Source: Faecalibacterium prausnitzii
Lineage (GTDB): Bacteria > Bacillota > Clostridia > Oscillospirales > Ruminococcaceae
Assembly: GCF_003287495.1 (NCBI RefSeq)
Contig: NZ_PRLE01000003.1
Coordinates: 124,001 to 188,000 of the forward strand
Length of the DNA: 64,000 nucleotides
Reading direction: 5' to 3'
Under the pieces are notes generated by a model. That model saw nothing but the letters and a program-made list of their open reading frames with translations. It had not been told where the DNA came from and made no database searches. Shown here piece after piece: positions 43,755 through 52,683 of this stretch. Both the position numbers and the translations under genes were made by a program. Numbering within the stretch: the stretch's first letter is position 1; every line of letters starts with the position of its first letter.

Positions 43755-43884
43755 GCCCGGGCAAAATTTTGGTGAAAACCGACCCAAAGCCACGCGGAAC
43801 AGGGGCTTTCTCTTGTAACGCGGCCAAAAATGCGGTATGATAAAAAGACGGAAATTTCACAAAATGTTTTGAGGATACAAAGTT

Positions 43885-44430
43885 ATGAAAAACGCAAAAC
43901 GCGTCATCATCCCGGTGGTGATCGTGCTGGTGGTCCTGCTGGCGCTGAACAGCTGTAAGGACACGCTGGGCGCTGTGATCGACCAGGCCACAGGCAAGGC
44001 CGACACCGTGCAGGAAGAAGATACCACCCAGTGGGCAGAGCTCACCAGCGACCCCCTCAGCTTGGAGGGCATCGGCGACCCCTCGGCCAAGTATGCCGCG
44101 GCAGCCGTCAACAGCTGCCTGAACATCGTCTTCAACGGCATCTGGAGCCGCCAGACCGATTACTTCACGGCCCCCAACGGCGTCATCACCCTCACAGGCT
44201 ACGGCACCGCCGAGGGCACCCAGAAGTATAAAATCGCCCTCTGGCGCAAGGTGGATGGCGGCGCCCAGTATGTGGACGGCAGCACCTATTATATCAAGAC
44301 AGACGGCCAGAACTACCGCTGCTCCATCGGCGGGCTGGACCCGGCCGCCAGCTACCGGCTCACCATCTCCTACGATTCCAGCCGTTATTACCTCTACGGC
44401 GGACTGAAAGTGGAGGGCATCGCCGGATGA
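43885..44430 (+). CDS. Putative lipoprotein or membrane-anchored surface protein
   Basis: 181 residues. The N-terminus MKNAKRVIIPVVIVLVVLLA is a signal helix, followed by LNSC, a possible but atypical lipobox (Cys24). The body is beta-rich (GVITLTGYGTAEGTQKYKIA, YRLTISYDSSRYYLYGG). Not recognised. It overlaps the EamA gene by four bases. Confidence 0.75.
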   Translation: MKNAKRVIIPVVIVLVVLLALNSCKDTLGAVIDQATGKADTVQEEDTTQWAELTSDPLSLEGIGDPSAKYAAAAVNSCLNIVFNGIWSRQTDYFTAPNGVITLTGYGTAEGTQKYKIALWRKVDGGAQYVDGSTYYIKTDGQNYRCSIGGLDPAASYRLTISYDSSRYYLYGGLKVEGIAG

Positions 44431-45344
44431 CGACACAGACCAAAAATTCACTGCTGCTGATGCTCTGCTCCTTTATCTGGGGCTTCGCGTTCGTGGCACA
44501 GAGCTCCGGCTCCGGCATGGGAGCCTATTCGTTCCTGGCCGGACGCAGCTGGCTGGCTGTGCTGGTGCTGATCCCCACCATGTATGTGTTTGACGCGCTC
44601 CACCGCCGGGCAGGTGCCCCCTACGGCTGGCCCAAGGCCAAAAAGGACCGCAAGACCCTGCTGACCGCAGGCGTCGTCTGCGGCACGTTCCTCTTCCTTG
44701 CCTCGGCAGCCCAGCAAATGGGCATCATCCTCAACCCCTCCACGGCCAAGGCCGGTTTCCTCACTGCCATGTATGTGGTGCTGGTGCCGGTGTTCGGGCT
44801 GGCACTGGGGCGGCGGAACAGCGCGCAGCTCTGGGTGAGCATGGTCATCGCGGTGGCCGGGCTCTACCTGCTCTGCATGAAAAACGGCTTTGGCAGCATT
44901 GAGCTCAGCGACTGGCTGCTGCTGGGCTGCGCCGTGCTGTTCAGCTTCCAGATCATGGCGGTGGACCACTACTCCCCGCTGGTGGACGGTGTCCGCCTGA
45001 GCCTGCTGGAGTTCCTGGTCACGGCCATCGAGAGCACCCTGGCCGCGTTCCTGTTTGAGACGCCCACCCTGGCCGATTTTGCGGCCAACGCCTGGCCCAT
45101 CGTGTTCTGCGGCGTCTTTTCCAGCGGCGTGGCCTACACGCTGCAAATTCTGGGCCAGAAAGACCTGAACCCCGCCATCGCCAGCCTCATCATGTGTCTG
45201 GAAAGCGTCTTCAGCGCCATTGGCGGCTGGCTCATCCTGCACCAGAGCCTCTCGGCGCGGGAGGGCATCGGCTGCGCGCTGATCTTTACCGCCGTGGTGC
45301 TGGCGCAGCTGCCGCTGGGCAAGCGCGCCGAGAGCGCCGCCTGA
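44427..45344 (+). CDS. EamA/DMT-family transporter
   Basis: 305 residues, ten membrane helices in two EamA repeats. It starts with LLLMLCSFIWGFAFVAQSSG, a typical first helix of the family, and the second repeat has CLESVFSAIGGWLILHQSLS. Drug/metabolite exporter superfamily; substrate unknown. ATGA overlap with the preceding gene; only four bases separate it from the YgjP gene. Confidence 0.92.
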   Translation: MTTQTKNSLLLMLCSFIWGFAFVAQSSGSGMGAYSFLAGRSWLAVLVLIPTMYVFDALHRRAGAPYGWPKAKKDRKTLLTAGVVCGTFLFLASAAQQMGIILNPSTAKAGFLTAMYVVLVPVFGLALGRRNSAQLWVSMVIAVAGLYLLCMKNGFGSIELSDWLLLGCAVLFSFQIMAVDHYSPLVDGVRLSLLEFLVTAIESTLAAFLFETPTLADFAANAWPIVFCGVFSSGVAYTLQILGQKDLNPAIASLIMCLESVFSAIGGWLILHQSLSAREGIGCALIFTAVVLAQLPLGKRAESAA

Positions 45345-45348
45345 CTCC

Positions 45349-45906
45349 ATGGCAGGCAGAACAGCGGCACCGCGGCTGCGGTGCTCCGGCGGCATCTGGT
45401 ATGAGTGCTCCCGCCGCAAGGTGAAAAAGCTCAACCTGCGGGTCCGGCGGGACGGCTCGGTGGCCGTCAGCATCCCCCTGCGGATGGACTGGGCCCAGGC
45501 GGACCGCTTTGTGGCCGAGCAGGCCCAGTGGATCGCCGAGGCGCAGGCCCGGCAGCTGGCCCGCGCCGAACGCCAGACGGAAACGCCTCTGCCGCCCAAA
45601 GAGGTGGCGCTGGCCTATTTTACGGCCATGAGCGACGCCGTGTACCCGGCCTTTGCCGAGGTGCTGGGCGGCCAGAAACCCACCATCAAGGTGCGGAGCA
45701 TGGTCAGCCGCTGGGGTGTCTGCGCCATGGCAAAGCGGCAGATCACCTTTGCATTGCAGCTGTACAACATGCCGCCCGCGGCACAAATTTATGTGGTAGT
45801 ACATGAGTACTGCCACTTTTTGCAGCCCAACCACGGCAGGGCGTTCTGGGCCGAAGTGGAAAAGCTGCTGCCGGACTGGAAAGCCCGGCGGGAATTCCTA
45901 AAATAA
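45349..45906 (+). CDS. YgjP/DUF45 (M48-like) metallopeptidase
   Basis: 185 residues. The zinc site is VVHEYCHFLQPNHGRAFW (HExxH with a third His in the loop that follows), and the family core SRWGVCAMAKRQITF precedes it. Cytosolic, single-domain. Role unknown; homologues are often near restriction or nucleotidase genes. Fourth gene of the run starting at 41962. Confidence 0.88.
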   Translation: MAGRTAAPRLRCSGGIWYECSRRKVKKLNLRVRRDGSVAVSIPLRMDWAQADRFVAEQAQWIAEAQARQLARAERQTETPLPPKEVALAYFTAMSDAVYPAFAEVLGGQKPTIKVRSMVSRWGVCAMAKRQITFALQLYNMPPAAQIYVVVHEYCHFLQPNHGRAFWAEVEKLLPDWKARREFLK

Positions 45907-45948
45907 GAGCGAGCCCTGCGATAGAGGGCAGAAAGTATCATAACAACT

Positions 45949-47448
45949 ATGTCAAACGAAAATCAGAAATCCAGCGATAAATACAGCAAGCTGGCAGGCA
46001 ACACCCTGATCTTTGCCATCTCCAGCTTTTCGTCCAAGCTGCTGACACTGATCGTCCAGCCGTTTTTGACCTACGCCATGGCCGAGATCTCCGATCTGGG
46101 CCTGGCCAAGATCCTGAGCCAGTACGCCAACCTGCTCATCCCCTTTGTCTCCATGGGCATGTCCAACGCCATCATCCGGTTCGGTCTGGATAAGGGCAAC
46201 AGCGAAAAGCAGGTGTTCACCAATGGCCTGCTCACCATTCTGGCCGGTTTCGGCCTGTTGGTGATCTTCTGGCCAGTGGTGCAGTTTTTGCCTGATATGG
46301 CCCAGTACGGCATGCTCATCTACCTTTATATCCTCATGAGCTGTCTGCGCACCCTCTGCACCCAGTTTGTGCGCAGCCGCCAGTGGAACAAGCTGGTGGC
46401 CATCGACGGCATCCTCTGCACCTTTGCCACTCTGATGTTCTACGTCCTTTATCTGGTGGGCTTCCAGCTGGGTGCCAACGGCTACCTGCTGGCCATCATC
46501 AGCGGCGACCTCGTCAGCGTCCTCTTCCTCTGCCTGACCGGCAAGCTGTGGAATTATGTGGAGCTCAAGGGCCTGAACAAGAACCTCTGGCAGCAGATGC
46601 TCCGCTTCTCCCTGCCCATGATCCCGGCCCAGATCAGCTTCTGGGTCATCAACGCATCGGACCTGTTCTTTGTCCGTGAGATGTGCGACGGCATCGACGG
46701 CCACAGCGGCGACGCCTGGAGCGGCCTGCTCTCCACCGGCTACTTCCTGCCCACCATCCTGACCACCCTGGGCCTGATCTTCTACGACGCCTGGCAGCTC
46801 TCCGCCGTGACGGAAGAGGAAGGCCGCGCCCAGTTCTTTACAAAAATCTTCCGCACCTATTCCAGCGTGCTGTTCTGCTGCGCGGCGGGCATCATCTGGC
46901 TCTGCCGCCCGGTCATGCACATCATGAAGTCCAACTACTACACTGCCTGGCACTTTGTGCCGTTCCTGGCACTGGCGTCCACCTGCAGCTGCTTCAACCA
47001 GTTCCTCAACAGCGTCTACGTCGTCAACAAAAAATCCACCCACAGCCTCTGGACCATGCTGGCAGGTGCCGTGAGCAACTGCATCATGAACTACTTTTTC
47101 ATCAAGTGGTGGGGTCCTGTGGGCGCGACTTACGCGTCGTTCCTGGGCCTGGGCGTGGTGTTCACCATCCGCGCCATCGACGCCCACAACATGATCGGCA
47201 TGAGCATCCACCCCGCCCGCGTCCTGCTCAACTTTGCAGTGTTGGCCGGAGAGGCTCTTGTCCTGCTGGCCGAGGTGCCTCTCTACGGCCTCTGGACCGG
47301 CCTCATCACGCTGGGCATCATCCTGTACAACTTTGCCGGTGTCTGGGCCATGGCCCGGATCCTGCTGCCCAAGCTCCTGGGCCGCCGGGGCAAAGCACTG
47401 GTGAAAACCATCGACTCCCTGCTGGCTCCGCGCGAAAAACAGGCGTGA
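45949..47448 (+). CDS. Polysaccharide/lipid flippase (MOP superfamily, Wzx-like)
   Basis: 499 residues with about 14 membrane helices. Starts near KLAGNTLIFAISSFSSKLLT, a typical first helix of polysaccharide-biosynthesis flippases; other conserved segments are SLPMIPAQISFWVINASDLF and GAVSNCIMNYFFIKWWGPVG. It probably moves lipid-linked sugars across the membrane for surface polymers. No glycosyltransferases are adjacent. Confidence 0.9.
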   Translation: MSNENQKSSDKYSKLAGNTLIFAISSFSSKLLTLIVQPFLTYAMAEISDLGLAKILSQYANLLIPFVSMGMSNAIIRFGLDKGNSEKQVFTNGLLTILAGFGLLVIFWPVVQFLPDMAQYGMLIYLYILMSCLRTLCTQFVRSRQWNKLVAIDGILCTFATLMFYVLYLVGFQLGANGYLLAIISGDLVSVLFLCLTGKLWNYVELKGLNKNLWQQMLRFSLPMIPAQISFWVINASDLFFVREMCDGIDGHSGDAWSGLLSTGYFLPTILTTLGLIFYDAWQLSAVTEEEGRAQFFTKIFRTYSSVLFCCAAGIIWLCRPVMHIMKSNYYTAWHFVPFLALASTCSCFNQFLNSVYVVNKKSTHSLWTMLAGAVSNCIMNYFFIKWWGPVGATYASFLGLGVVFTIRAIDAHNMIGMSIHPARVLLNFAVLAGEALVLLAEVPLYGLWTGLITLGIILYNFAGVWAMARILLPKLLGRRGKALVKTIDSLLAPREKQA

Positions 47449-47515
47449 AGCGGGCCATCACCGCGGTGAGCATGGCTGCGGCGGCGGTTGCCACCACTGA
47501 GAGATTTATAAAACA

Positions 47516-47557
47516 GCGCCCACTCGTCTGAGATTCTCAGGGGAGTGGGCATTTTTT
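47516..47557. terminator. Hairpin terminator, copy 1 of a repeated sequence
   Basis: GCCCACTC-GT-CTGAGA and TCTCAG-GGGA-GTGGGC form a two-part stem followed by ATTTTTTG. A near-identical hairpin occurs at 53630-53670; together they bracket the accessory block. Confidence 0.85.
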
Positions 47558-47579
47558 GTATCATGGCATTTTGTATCTG

Positions 47580-49043
47580 TCACTTGCCGCTTTTAGCATG
47601 GAGGCTGCCATTTGGGAAATGAAGTTTCCACTTTTTATATGGCAAGTTTCTGCGCTTTCCGCATTGCTTTTCACATTTTCCGTACAACTCCGTGGTGCTG
47701 TCTGCGGTCTCTGGCGGCTGCTTTTCTCCACAAAGCATGACCTTGGCAGAGAAAACGCCATTCTGATGGGTAAATGTGCTTGCACCGCCGGTCTTTTCTG
47801 CAATATGCTGGACAGACTGGATGCCGATCCCGTTTTCCTTTCGCTTGGACGAGCGGAAGAGCCCGCTTTTTTCGTTGACTTCACCGTCAAATGCGTTTTC
47901 TACTTCGACCAAAAGAAGCCGCTCGGCATGGACATACGCGGTGATCCCGATCTTGCGCCGGGCGGGTGTGGTGCGCAGGCTGGCTTCGAATGCGTTTTCC
48001 AGAAGATTAGACAGCACCAGACACAGATCGATCTCGTCCACAGGAAGCACCTGTGGTAAGTCGAGTTTGGCACAAAAGGGAACACCCTCACGCTTTGCAA
48101 GGGCGCAATAATGGCCGACAACACTGTCCGCTGCACGGTTTTCGCAGAAATTCATATCCAGATCCGGGATCCGGGAGACCGTTTTTGCAAGGTAAGCCTT
48201 CAGGTTATCCAGATCTCCTGCCTCGGCCAGTGCGGAGATCTGATTCAGCTGGTGGCGCATATCGTGCCGCGCCTGCCGGGCTTCTTCAATGGCGGCTTTC
48301 AGGCTTTGATAGCGCTGCTGCTGCATGGAAAGAAACTGGTTTTCCTGCTGCAATCTTGCATTCTTGTTAAGGCTGTTTGCCATCAGCAGAAAGATCGCAT
48401 TGAACATGAACATCAGAAACAAAAGCGCGATGCTCATAACGATGTAGACCTGCAAGACCCGGCCTGTCTGAAGTGTTATCTGGTAGCGCGGGGTTATAAA
48501 AAGATTCAGCAGGATGAACACCATCGGAAGCACCCAGAACACATACCACGTCTGCGCAAAATTGTCATCCTCCACCATTGCGCGCACTGAGTGGGTAGAA
48601 GGATAATAGGCTGCAGCAGCGGTCAGCCAGCAGATCACGTTATAAAAAATGCAGGCGCTAAAACAGAACCACGGCTTGTCCGGCGGCAGCTGCAGCCGGA
48701 TCGTGATCGCCGTACCAACGGCCCGGGACAAGCTATTCAGGCACGCAAATACCGCGCAGACCGCCAGCGCGATGGTCCCGGATTTCCAGAGAGAGAGCCG
48801 CAGCGTTTTGAGATACAGGAAAATTGTCACAATCGTTATGAGCAGCAAGGGGAACGCGGTCGAGAGACCGAAATGATAGCAAAACAGCCCGCCGCCAAGG
48901 CAAAGCCCGAACAGCAGCGGCACCTCCCATACCGCAAGCTTTGCGGAAGACTGCTTCAGATAGGAGCGCACCGGAAAATACGCGAGCAGCAGGCCGGGAA
49001 ACACAACGGTAAGCTCCAGGATCGGGCGCAGAACATCCTTCAA
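47580..49043 (-). CDS. AgrC/ComD-type sensor histidine kinase
   Basis: About 487 residues. Six to seven N-terminal membrane helices (1-225), a coiled linker, the phosphorylatable His260 (ARQARHDMRHQLNQ) and a GHKL ATPase (LSNLLENAFEASLR, GIGIQSVQHIAE). Peptide-sensing kinases have this plan. The start is TTG at 49043, overlapping the LytTR gene stop as TTGA, with GGGGG upstream. The C-terminus runs about 45 residues past the usual GHKL end (from VMLCGEKQPP on), suggesting a rearranged 3' end. No signal-peptide gene is visible. Confidence 0.85.
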   Translation of the reverse strand: MKDVLRPILELTVVFPGLLLAYFPVRSYLKQSSAKLAVWEVPLLFGLCLGGGLFCYHFGLSTAFPLLLITIVTIFLYLKTLRLSLWKSGTIALAVCAVFACLNSLSRAVGTAITIRLQLPPDKPWFCFSACIFYNVICWLTAAAAYYPSTHSVRAMVEDDNFAQTWYVFWVLPMVFILLNLFITPRYQITLQTGRVLQVYIVMSIALLFLMFMFNAIFLLMANSLNKNARLQQENQFLSMQQQRYQSLKAAIEEARQARHDMRHQLNQISALAEAGDLDNLKAYLAKTVSRIPDLDMNFCENRAADSVVGHYCALAKREGVPFCAKLDLPQVLPVDEIDLCLVLSNLLENAFEASLRTTPARRKIGITAYVHAERLLLVEVENAFDGEVNEKSGLFRSSKRKENGIGIQSVQHIAEKTGGASTFTHQNGVFSAKVMLCGEKQPPETADSTTELYGKCEKQCGKRRNLPYKKWKLHFPNGSLHAKSGK

Positions 49044-49762
49044 CCCACACGCCCCCTTTGCAGCAGAAATTCCATAAACGCCTGTCGGGCGGCTTTCAAA
49101 AGCTCCTGACTGACATAGACCTGGCTGCCGTCCGTCATACAGAAAGCGGCATCCTGAAAATCGGCAGCATTCTCCATATTGATGATCGCGCCACGTCCGC
49201 AAACAAAAAAGCGCGGATCTTTTTTGAGCGGCTCGGTGAACGCTTTGAAGCTCTGGCGCATGGCAAGCGTTTTGCCGGCAGTGGTGCGGATATTGATGAT
49301 GTGGGCGAAATGCTCGGCGGATATGATATCACAATAGCGCAAATGGATGTCGCTGCCATCCACCCTCACCGTCAAAACCGGCTCCGGGCGGGGGAGTTTT
49401 GCGAGCATTTCATCCAACAGACCGGACAACTCGGCCTCTGAAAAGGGCTTGACCAAATAATGAAATGCCCGTACCTGAAACCCCTCGAGTGCATGGTCTG
49501 TCGAGGTGGTGGTAAAAACCAGAAGACAGTCTGCGTCTGTTTTCCGAAGTTCCTTTGCCGCGTCCATGCCGCTTAAACCATCCATGTAAATATCCAAAAA
49601 TGCGGCGGTAAAGCGCTGCGCTTCTTCTGCCGCCAGAAAAGCTTCTCCGCTGTCAAATTCTAAAAGCTCTGCTTCTGTACCGCGCTGGCGCAGCTGCCGT
49701 GCCAAGCGCTCTTTCAGCAGCGTGCGCTCCGTACCAAGGTCATCGACGATCGCAAATCTCAT
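49040..49762 (-). CDS. LytTR-family response regulator
   Basis: 240 residues. Receiver domain (MRFAIVDDLGTERTLLKERL) with phospho-acceptor Asp57 in AAFLDIYMDGLSG and Lys in YLVKPFSE; LytTR DNA-binding domain from about 137 (DIISAEHFAHIINIRTTAGK, FVCGRGAIINMENA). Partner of the AgrC-type kinase. ATG 49762 is chosen because it begins the receiver fold; a TTG at 49795 sits too close to GGAGG. Divergent from the pseudo-receiver/lipoprotein operon, its likely target. Confidence 0.88.
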   Translation of the reverse strand: MRFAIVDDLGTERTLLKERLARQLRQRGTEAELLEFDSGEAFLAAEEAQRFTAAFLDIYMDGLSGMDAAKELRKTDADCLLVFTTTSTDHALEGFQVRAFHYLVKPFSEAELSGLLDEMLAKLPRPEPVLTVRVDGSDIHLRYCDIISAEHFAHIINIRTTAGKTLAMRQSFKAFTEPLKKDPRFFVCGRGAIINMENAADFQDAAFCMTDGSQVYVSQELLKAARQAFMEFLLQRGRVG

Positions 49763-49859
49763 GCTGTACCAAGAAGCTATTGTTATAGCTTCCAACCTCC
49801 TTTATAAACTCTTTCATCCTGATTATAGCACAGTTGCCCGGTTCTGTCGCAGCAGAAAA

Positions 49860-49891
49860 CGGGATTTCGTGACGGAAACCGGGCTTTCGTG
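49860..49891 (+). promoter_or_regulatory. Direct repeats, candidate LytTR binding site
   Basis: CGGGATTTCGTG and CGGGCTTTCGTG start 20 bases apart (49860 and 49880) and end nine bases before the -35 element. LytTR regulators bind paired direct repeats about two helical turns apart upstream of their promoters. Confidence 0.55.
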
Positions 49892-49900
49892 CCAAACAGC

Positions 49901-49928
49901 TTGAAACAGCCGTATCCGCCCGTATACT
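49901..49928 (+). promoter_or_regulatory. Promoter of the pseudo-receiver/lipoprotein operon
   Basis: TTGAAA (49901-49906), 16 bases, TATACT (49923-49928). Confidence 0.7.
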
Positions 49929-49930
49929 AG

Positions 49931-49958
49931 AGACAGAGAACCTCAGACAGAGAACCTC
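49931..49958 (+). repeat. Perfect tandem 14-mer in the leader
   Basis: AGACAGAGAACCTC occurs twice head to tail at the predicted transcript start, before the ribosome binding site at about 49976. Confidence 0.8.
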
Positions 49959-49986
49959 AACAACGGCAGAAGAAAGGAGGGTCGCT

Positions 49987-50409
49987 GTGTATCGAATCGC
50001 CGTGCTGACAAACAGCAGGGCGCAGGAAGCTTTTTGGGCAGAGCAGATCTTGCAGTTCTGCGCCGAGCATTGTTTATTTCCCCAAATGGACTGTTACCAC
50101 GATCAGGAAAGCTTTTTTGAAGCCGCGCGCTGCGAGCCGCTGACAAATGCCGTGATCGCCCTGCCGGGGGTGGATGGATTGAATGCAGTAGAGCATCTGC
50201 GCGCGCTTTGTCCCCAAACACGCGTTATCTGGTGCAGCGATCTGAATTTTTCGCTCCATGCCTTCCGGCTGCGTGCAGACTACTTTCTGCTGGAGCCAGT
50301 GACCGAAGCCGCTTTGCGGCAGGGTTTTTGCATCTGGCTGGATCAAAAAAATCCGGCAGAGCAGCGCCGACCTGACCGCAACGAACACAACAAGGAGAAC
50401 GACTTATGA
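49987..50409 (+). CDS. Pseudo-receiver domain protein
   Basis: 140 residues with the layout of a receiver domain but altered active site. In NAVIALPGVDGLNAVEHLRA, where LytTR receivers have Asp four residues before the Pro, there is Val56. The conserved Lys is Glu in YFLLEPVTEAALRQG, and the N-terminal acidic pair is absent. No DNA-binding domain follows. It cannot be phosphorylated in the usual way and may act by protein contact. GTG start with GGAGG six bases upstream. Its stop overlaps the lipoprotein start (ATGA). Confidence 0.7.
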   Translation: MYRIAVLTNSRAQEAFWAEQILQFCAEHCLFPQMDCYHDQESFFEAARCEPLTNAVIALPGVDGLNAVEHLRALCPQTRVIWCSDLNFSLHAFRLRADYFLLEPVTEAALRQGFCIWLDQKNPAEQRRPDRNEHNKENDL

Positions 50410-52508
50410 AAAAGAGAAAGATCATCCACTCTGCGTTGAGCTTGTCGCTGACCGCAGCATTGTGCCTCTCCATGGCCGCCTGCGGCGGTACACAGGCGCC
50501 CGCAGACAGTGTCGCCGCTTCTCAGCCCTCTGCACCGTCCGCCGTGGTGCAGCCCTCTGCTGCGGAGACGACCTCTGCGGCACTGCCTGTGAAGGCCTTG
50601 AACCCCAAGCAGGTGGAGGAAAACCCCTACATGGCCAAGAGCGATGCAAACATTCATCACGACGGCTACAACACAGATTCAACGGATGAGATCCTGCCGC
50701 TTGCGATCTATCCCGAAATCAATGTTTCCTATGAGACGACGAACGCGAATGCTTCTCCCGCTATCTATTTTGACAGCTACGGCCATGCCGTTGTGCCGCT
50801 GCTGGGCGGCATCGCCATCCGCGACCTGAACGCCGAAGAAACAAAAACGCTCGGCTATTTCTCGCCAAAGAAGCATGACGGCGGCGGTTACGTTATCCAG
50901 AGCTCCTATACCTTCCTGGACGCGTCCAACCGCATCGTCTGCCCCACGAGCAACAACCATGTGCTGATGCTCCGTGCAACAGATGAAAACGGCAATGTTC
51001 TGCCCGAATTTGAAAAGGTGCTGGACATTGATATCAAAGCTGCCGCCGAAGCCGCGCTTGGAAAAGAACTGACGCAGAATCTTTTGTCCGTGGTCTTTGA
51101 CTATGACGGAAACCTCTGGTTTGCAACGGGCGGCTTCCGCATTTATCCGCAGCGCCAGCAGCAGGGCGTCATCGGCTATATTGCCCGCTCGGCCATTGAT
51201 GCGATCCTGAACGGCGAGCAGACAGACCTTTCAAAGGCTGTTTTTGTCCACGAACTGACCCCCGGCGAGGGCGCTGAAAACGGCATCGCCGCCTCCAAGG
51301 ACGGTGCGGTGGTCCTCACCAACCAGAACTGCTATCTTCTGCGCGCAGAAGAAGGCGTAGACGTTGTGTGGTGCACGCCCTATGAGAGCGCGGGTGCAAA
51401 GGTGAGCGGCGAAAGCGATAAGACCACCGGCGGCGGTCTTGCATGGGGCGGCGGCTGCTCTCCCACACTGACACCGAACCTTGTGCTGTTCACCGATAAT
51501 CAGGATATCGTAAACCTTCTTGCGCTCGATATGAAGACCGGCGAGGTCGTGGCAAGCGCCCCGGTGCTGGATGACCTGCCCGAGGGCTATCAGGTAGCCG
51601 TTGAGAACTCTGCCATCGTCTATGACGACGGCAATGGCACCGTCAGCACCATCGTCTGCAACTGGTTTGGCGCGGGCAATGCAGGTCTGGCGGACCCCAA
51701 CAACGACTCCTCCATCCAGAGCTACGCCAATATTTACGACCAGAACTGGCTCATGAAGGGCAACGTTATGATCGCCCCCGGCATCGAGCGCATGGACACC
51801 GTAAAGACCGCAAACGGCTACGAGATGAAGAGCATCTGGAGCCGGAACGACCTGAGCGACACCTCCATCCTGAAGCTTTCCACCGCAACGGGCTATATCT
51901 ACGGCTATGTGCAGGATGTGACCACCGGGATGTGGCAGTACATCATTCTGGATTTTGAAACCGGCGAGACTGTTTTCACGATGGATGTTTCCAACAAGTA
52001 CGGCTATAACAACATGGCCATTGGAATGTATGCCGGCAACAGCGGCAATGCGCTCTACTGCCCGACAGGCTATCTGGAACTGCTTCGTTTGCAGGACCGT
52101 TTCGTTTATCTGCCCGAAATGCCCTACCGCAAGGTCGATCTTGATCAGGCAGCAAGAAATGTCCTCTCGCAGGAACAGTTTGCGCAGGACGGCGGCGAAG
52201 GCACCGTTGCAAGCTGGCGCAACACTGTGACCGTCCGCAACGTACATCCCAACACCACGGTAGCTTTCCGCATGAATAACCTGTCCGGCAGCACCTCCGG
52301 TCTGACCCTCTACGCCTATGGCGTGGACGGCAAGCTGGCAAAGGTCGATCCTGCACTGTGGTCGATCACAGACGAGGACGGCAAGGCTGTAACGGAACTT
52401 ACCGCCGGTACGCTCTATGAGCTGCGCGTGACCGTCGCCGATGGCGGCGCTCTTGACCTGAGCGAGACGGAAAAGGAGATCAGGCTCTCCGTTGTACTCG
52501 GAAAATAA
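50406..52508 (+). CDS. Large lipoprotein, beta-propeller-like, unknown function
   Basis: 700 residues. Signal peptide with lipobox LSMAAC (Cys26), a Ser/Ala/Pro linker to about 62, then a long beta-rich domain with repeated motifs such as LLSVVFDYDGNLWFATGGFR, GIAASKDGAVVLTNQNCYLL, LLALDMKTGEVVASAPVLDD and YIILDFETGETVF, which look like quinoprotein/PQQ-type propeller blades. The last 110 residues resemble an Ig-like fold (FRMNNLSGSTSGLTLYAYGV). Exposed outside the membrane. Translationally coupled to the pseudo-receiver. Confidence 0.75.
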   Translation: MKKRKIIHSALSLSLTAALCLSMAACGGTQAPADSVAASQPSAPSAVVQPSAAETTSAALPVKALNPKQVEENPYMAKSDANIHHDGYNTDSTDEILPLAIYPEINVSYETTNANASPAIYFDSYGHAVVPLLGGIAIRDLNAEETKTLGYFSPKKHDGGGYVIQSSYTFLDASNRIVCPTSNNHVLMLRATDENGNVLPEFEKVLDIDIKAAAEAALGKELTQNLLSVVFDYDGNLWFATGGFRIYPQRQQQGVIGYIARSAIDAILNGEQTDLSKAVFVHELTPGEGAENGIAASKDGAVVLTNQNCYLLRAEEGVDVVWCTPYESAGAKVSGESDKTTGGGLAWGGGCSPTLTPNLVLFTDNQDIVNLLALDMKTGEVVASAPVLDDLPEGYQVAVENSAIVYDDGNGTVSTIVCNWFGAGNAGLADPNNDSSIQSYANIYDQNWLMKGNVMIAPGIERMDTVKTANGYEMKSIWSRNDLSDTSILKLSTATGYIYGYVQDVTTGMWQYIILDFETGETVFTMDVSNKYGYNNMAIGMYAGNSGNALYCPTGYLELLRLQDRFVYLPEMPYRKVDLDQAARNVLSQEQFAQDGGEGTVASWRNTVTVRNVHPNTTVAFRMNNLSGSTSGLTLYAYGVDGKLAKVDPALWSITDEDGKAVTELTAGTLYELRVTVADGGALDLSETEKEIRLSVVLGK

Positions 52509-52516
52509 ACATAAAA

Positions 52517-52556
52517 CGTCCGCCCACCGTGTCCAAATCTCCACGGTGAGCGGGCG
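52517..52556 (+). terminator. Terminator after the lipoprotein gene
   Basis: CGTCCGC-CCACCGTG pairs with CACGGTG-AGCGGGCG; the following T tract is short (TTCC, later TTTT). Confidence 0.65.
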
Positions 52557-52591
52557 TTCCGCTTCCTTTTGAAGGCAGACCGCAAAGCCTA

Positions 52592-52681
52592 TCAAGACAA
52601 AAGCAGGTTCAAAAGCTGGGAAACCAGCGTGGCGATGGCAGCACCGGTAACGCCCATAGCGGGGGCACCCAGCTTTCCGAA
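52592..52681 (-). pseudogene. Remnant of a MATE-family efflux transporter
   Basis: A 29-codon stretch reading FGKLGAPAMGVTGAAIATLV then SQLLNLLLS and a stop matches the conserved MATE segment in which small-residue loops precede a helix. Its 5' side is fused out of frame to the hsdM remnant at about 52682. It is a degraded fragment. Confidence 0.6.
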
Positions 52682-52683
52682 CC

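Noticed and set aside
45952-47211. A 419-codon minus-strand frame
   Set aside because: Antisense to the flippase gene; His/Gln/Glu-rich shadow translation.
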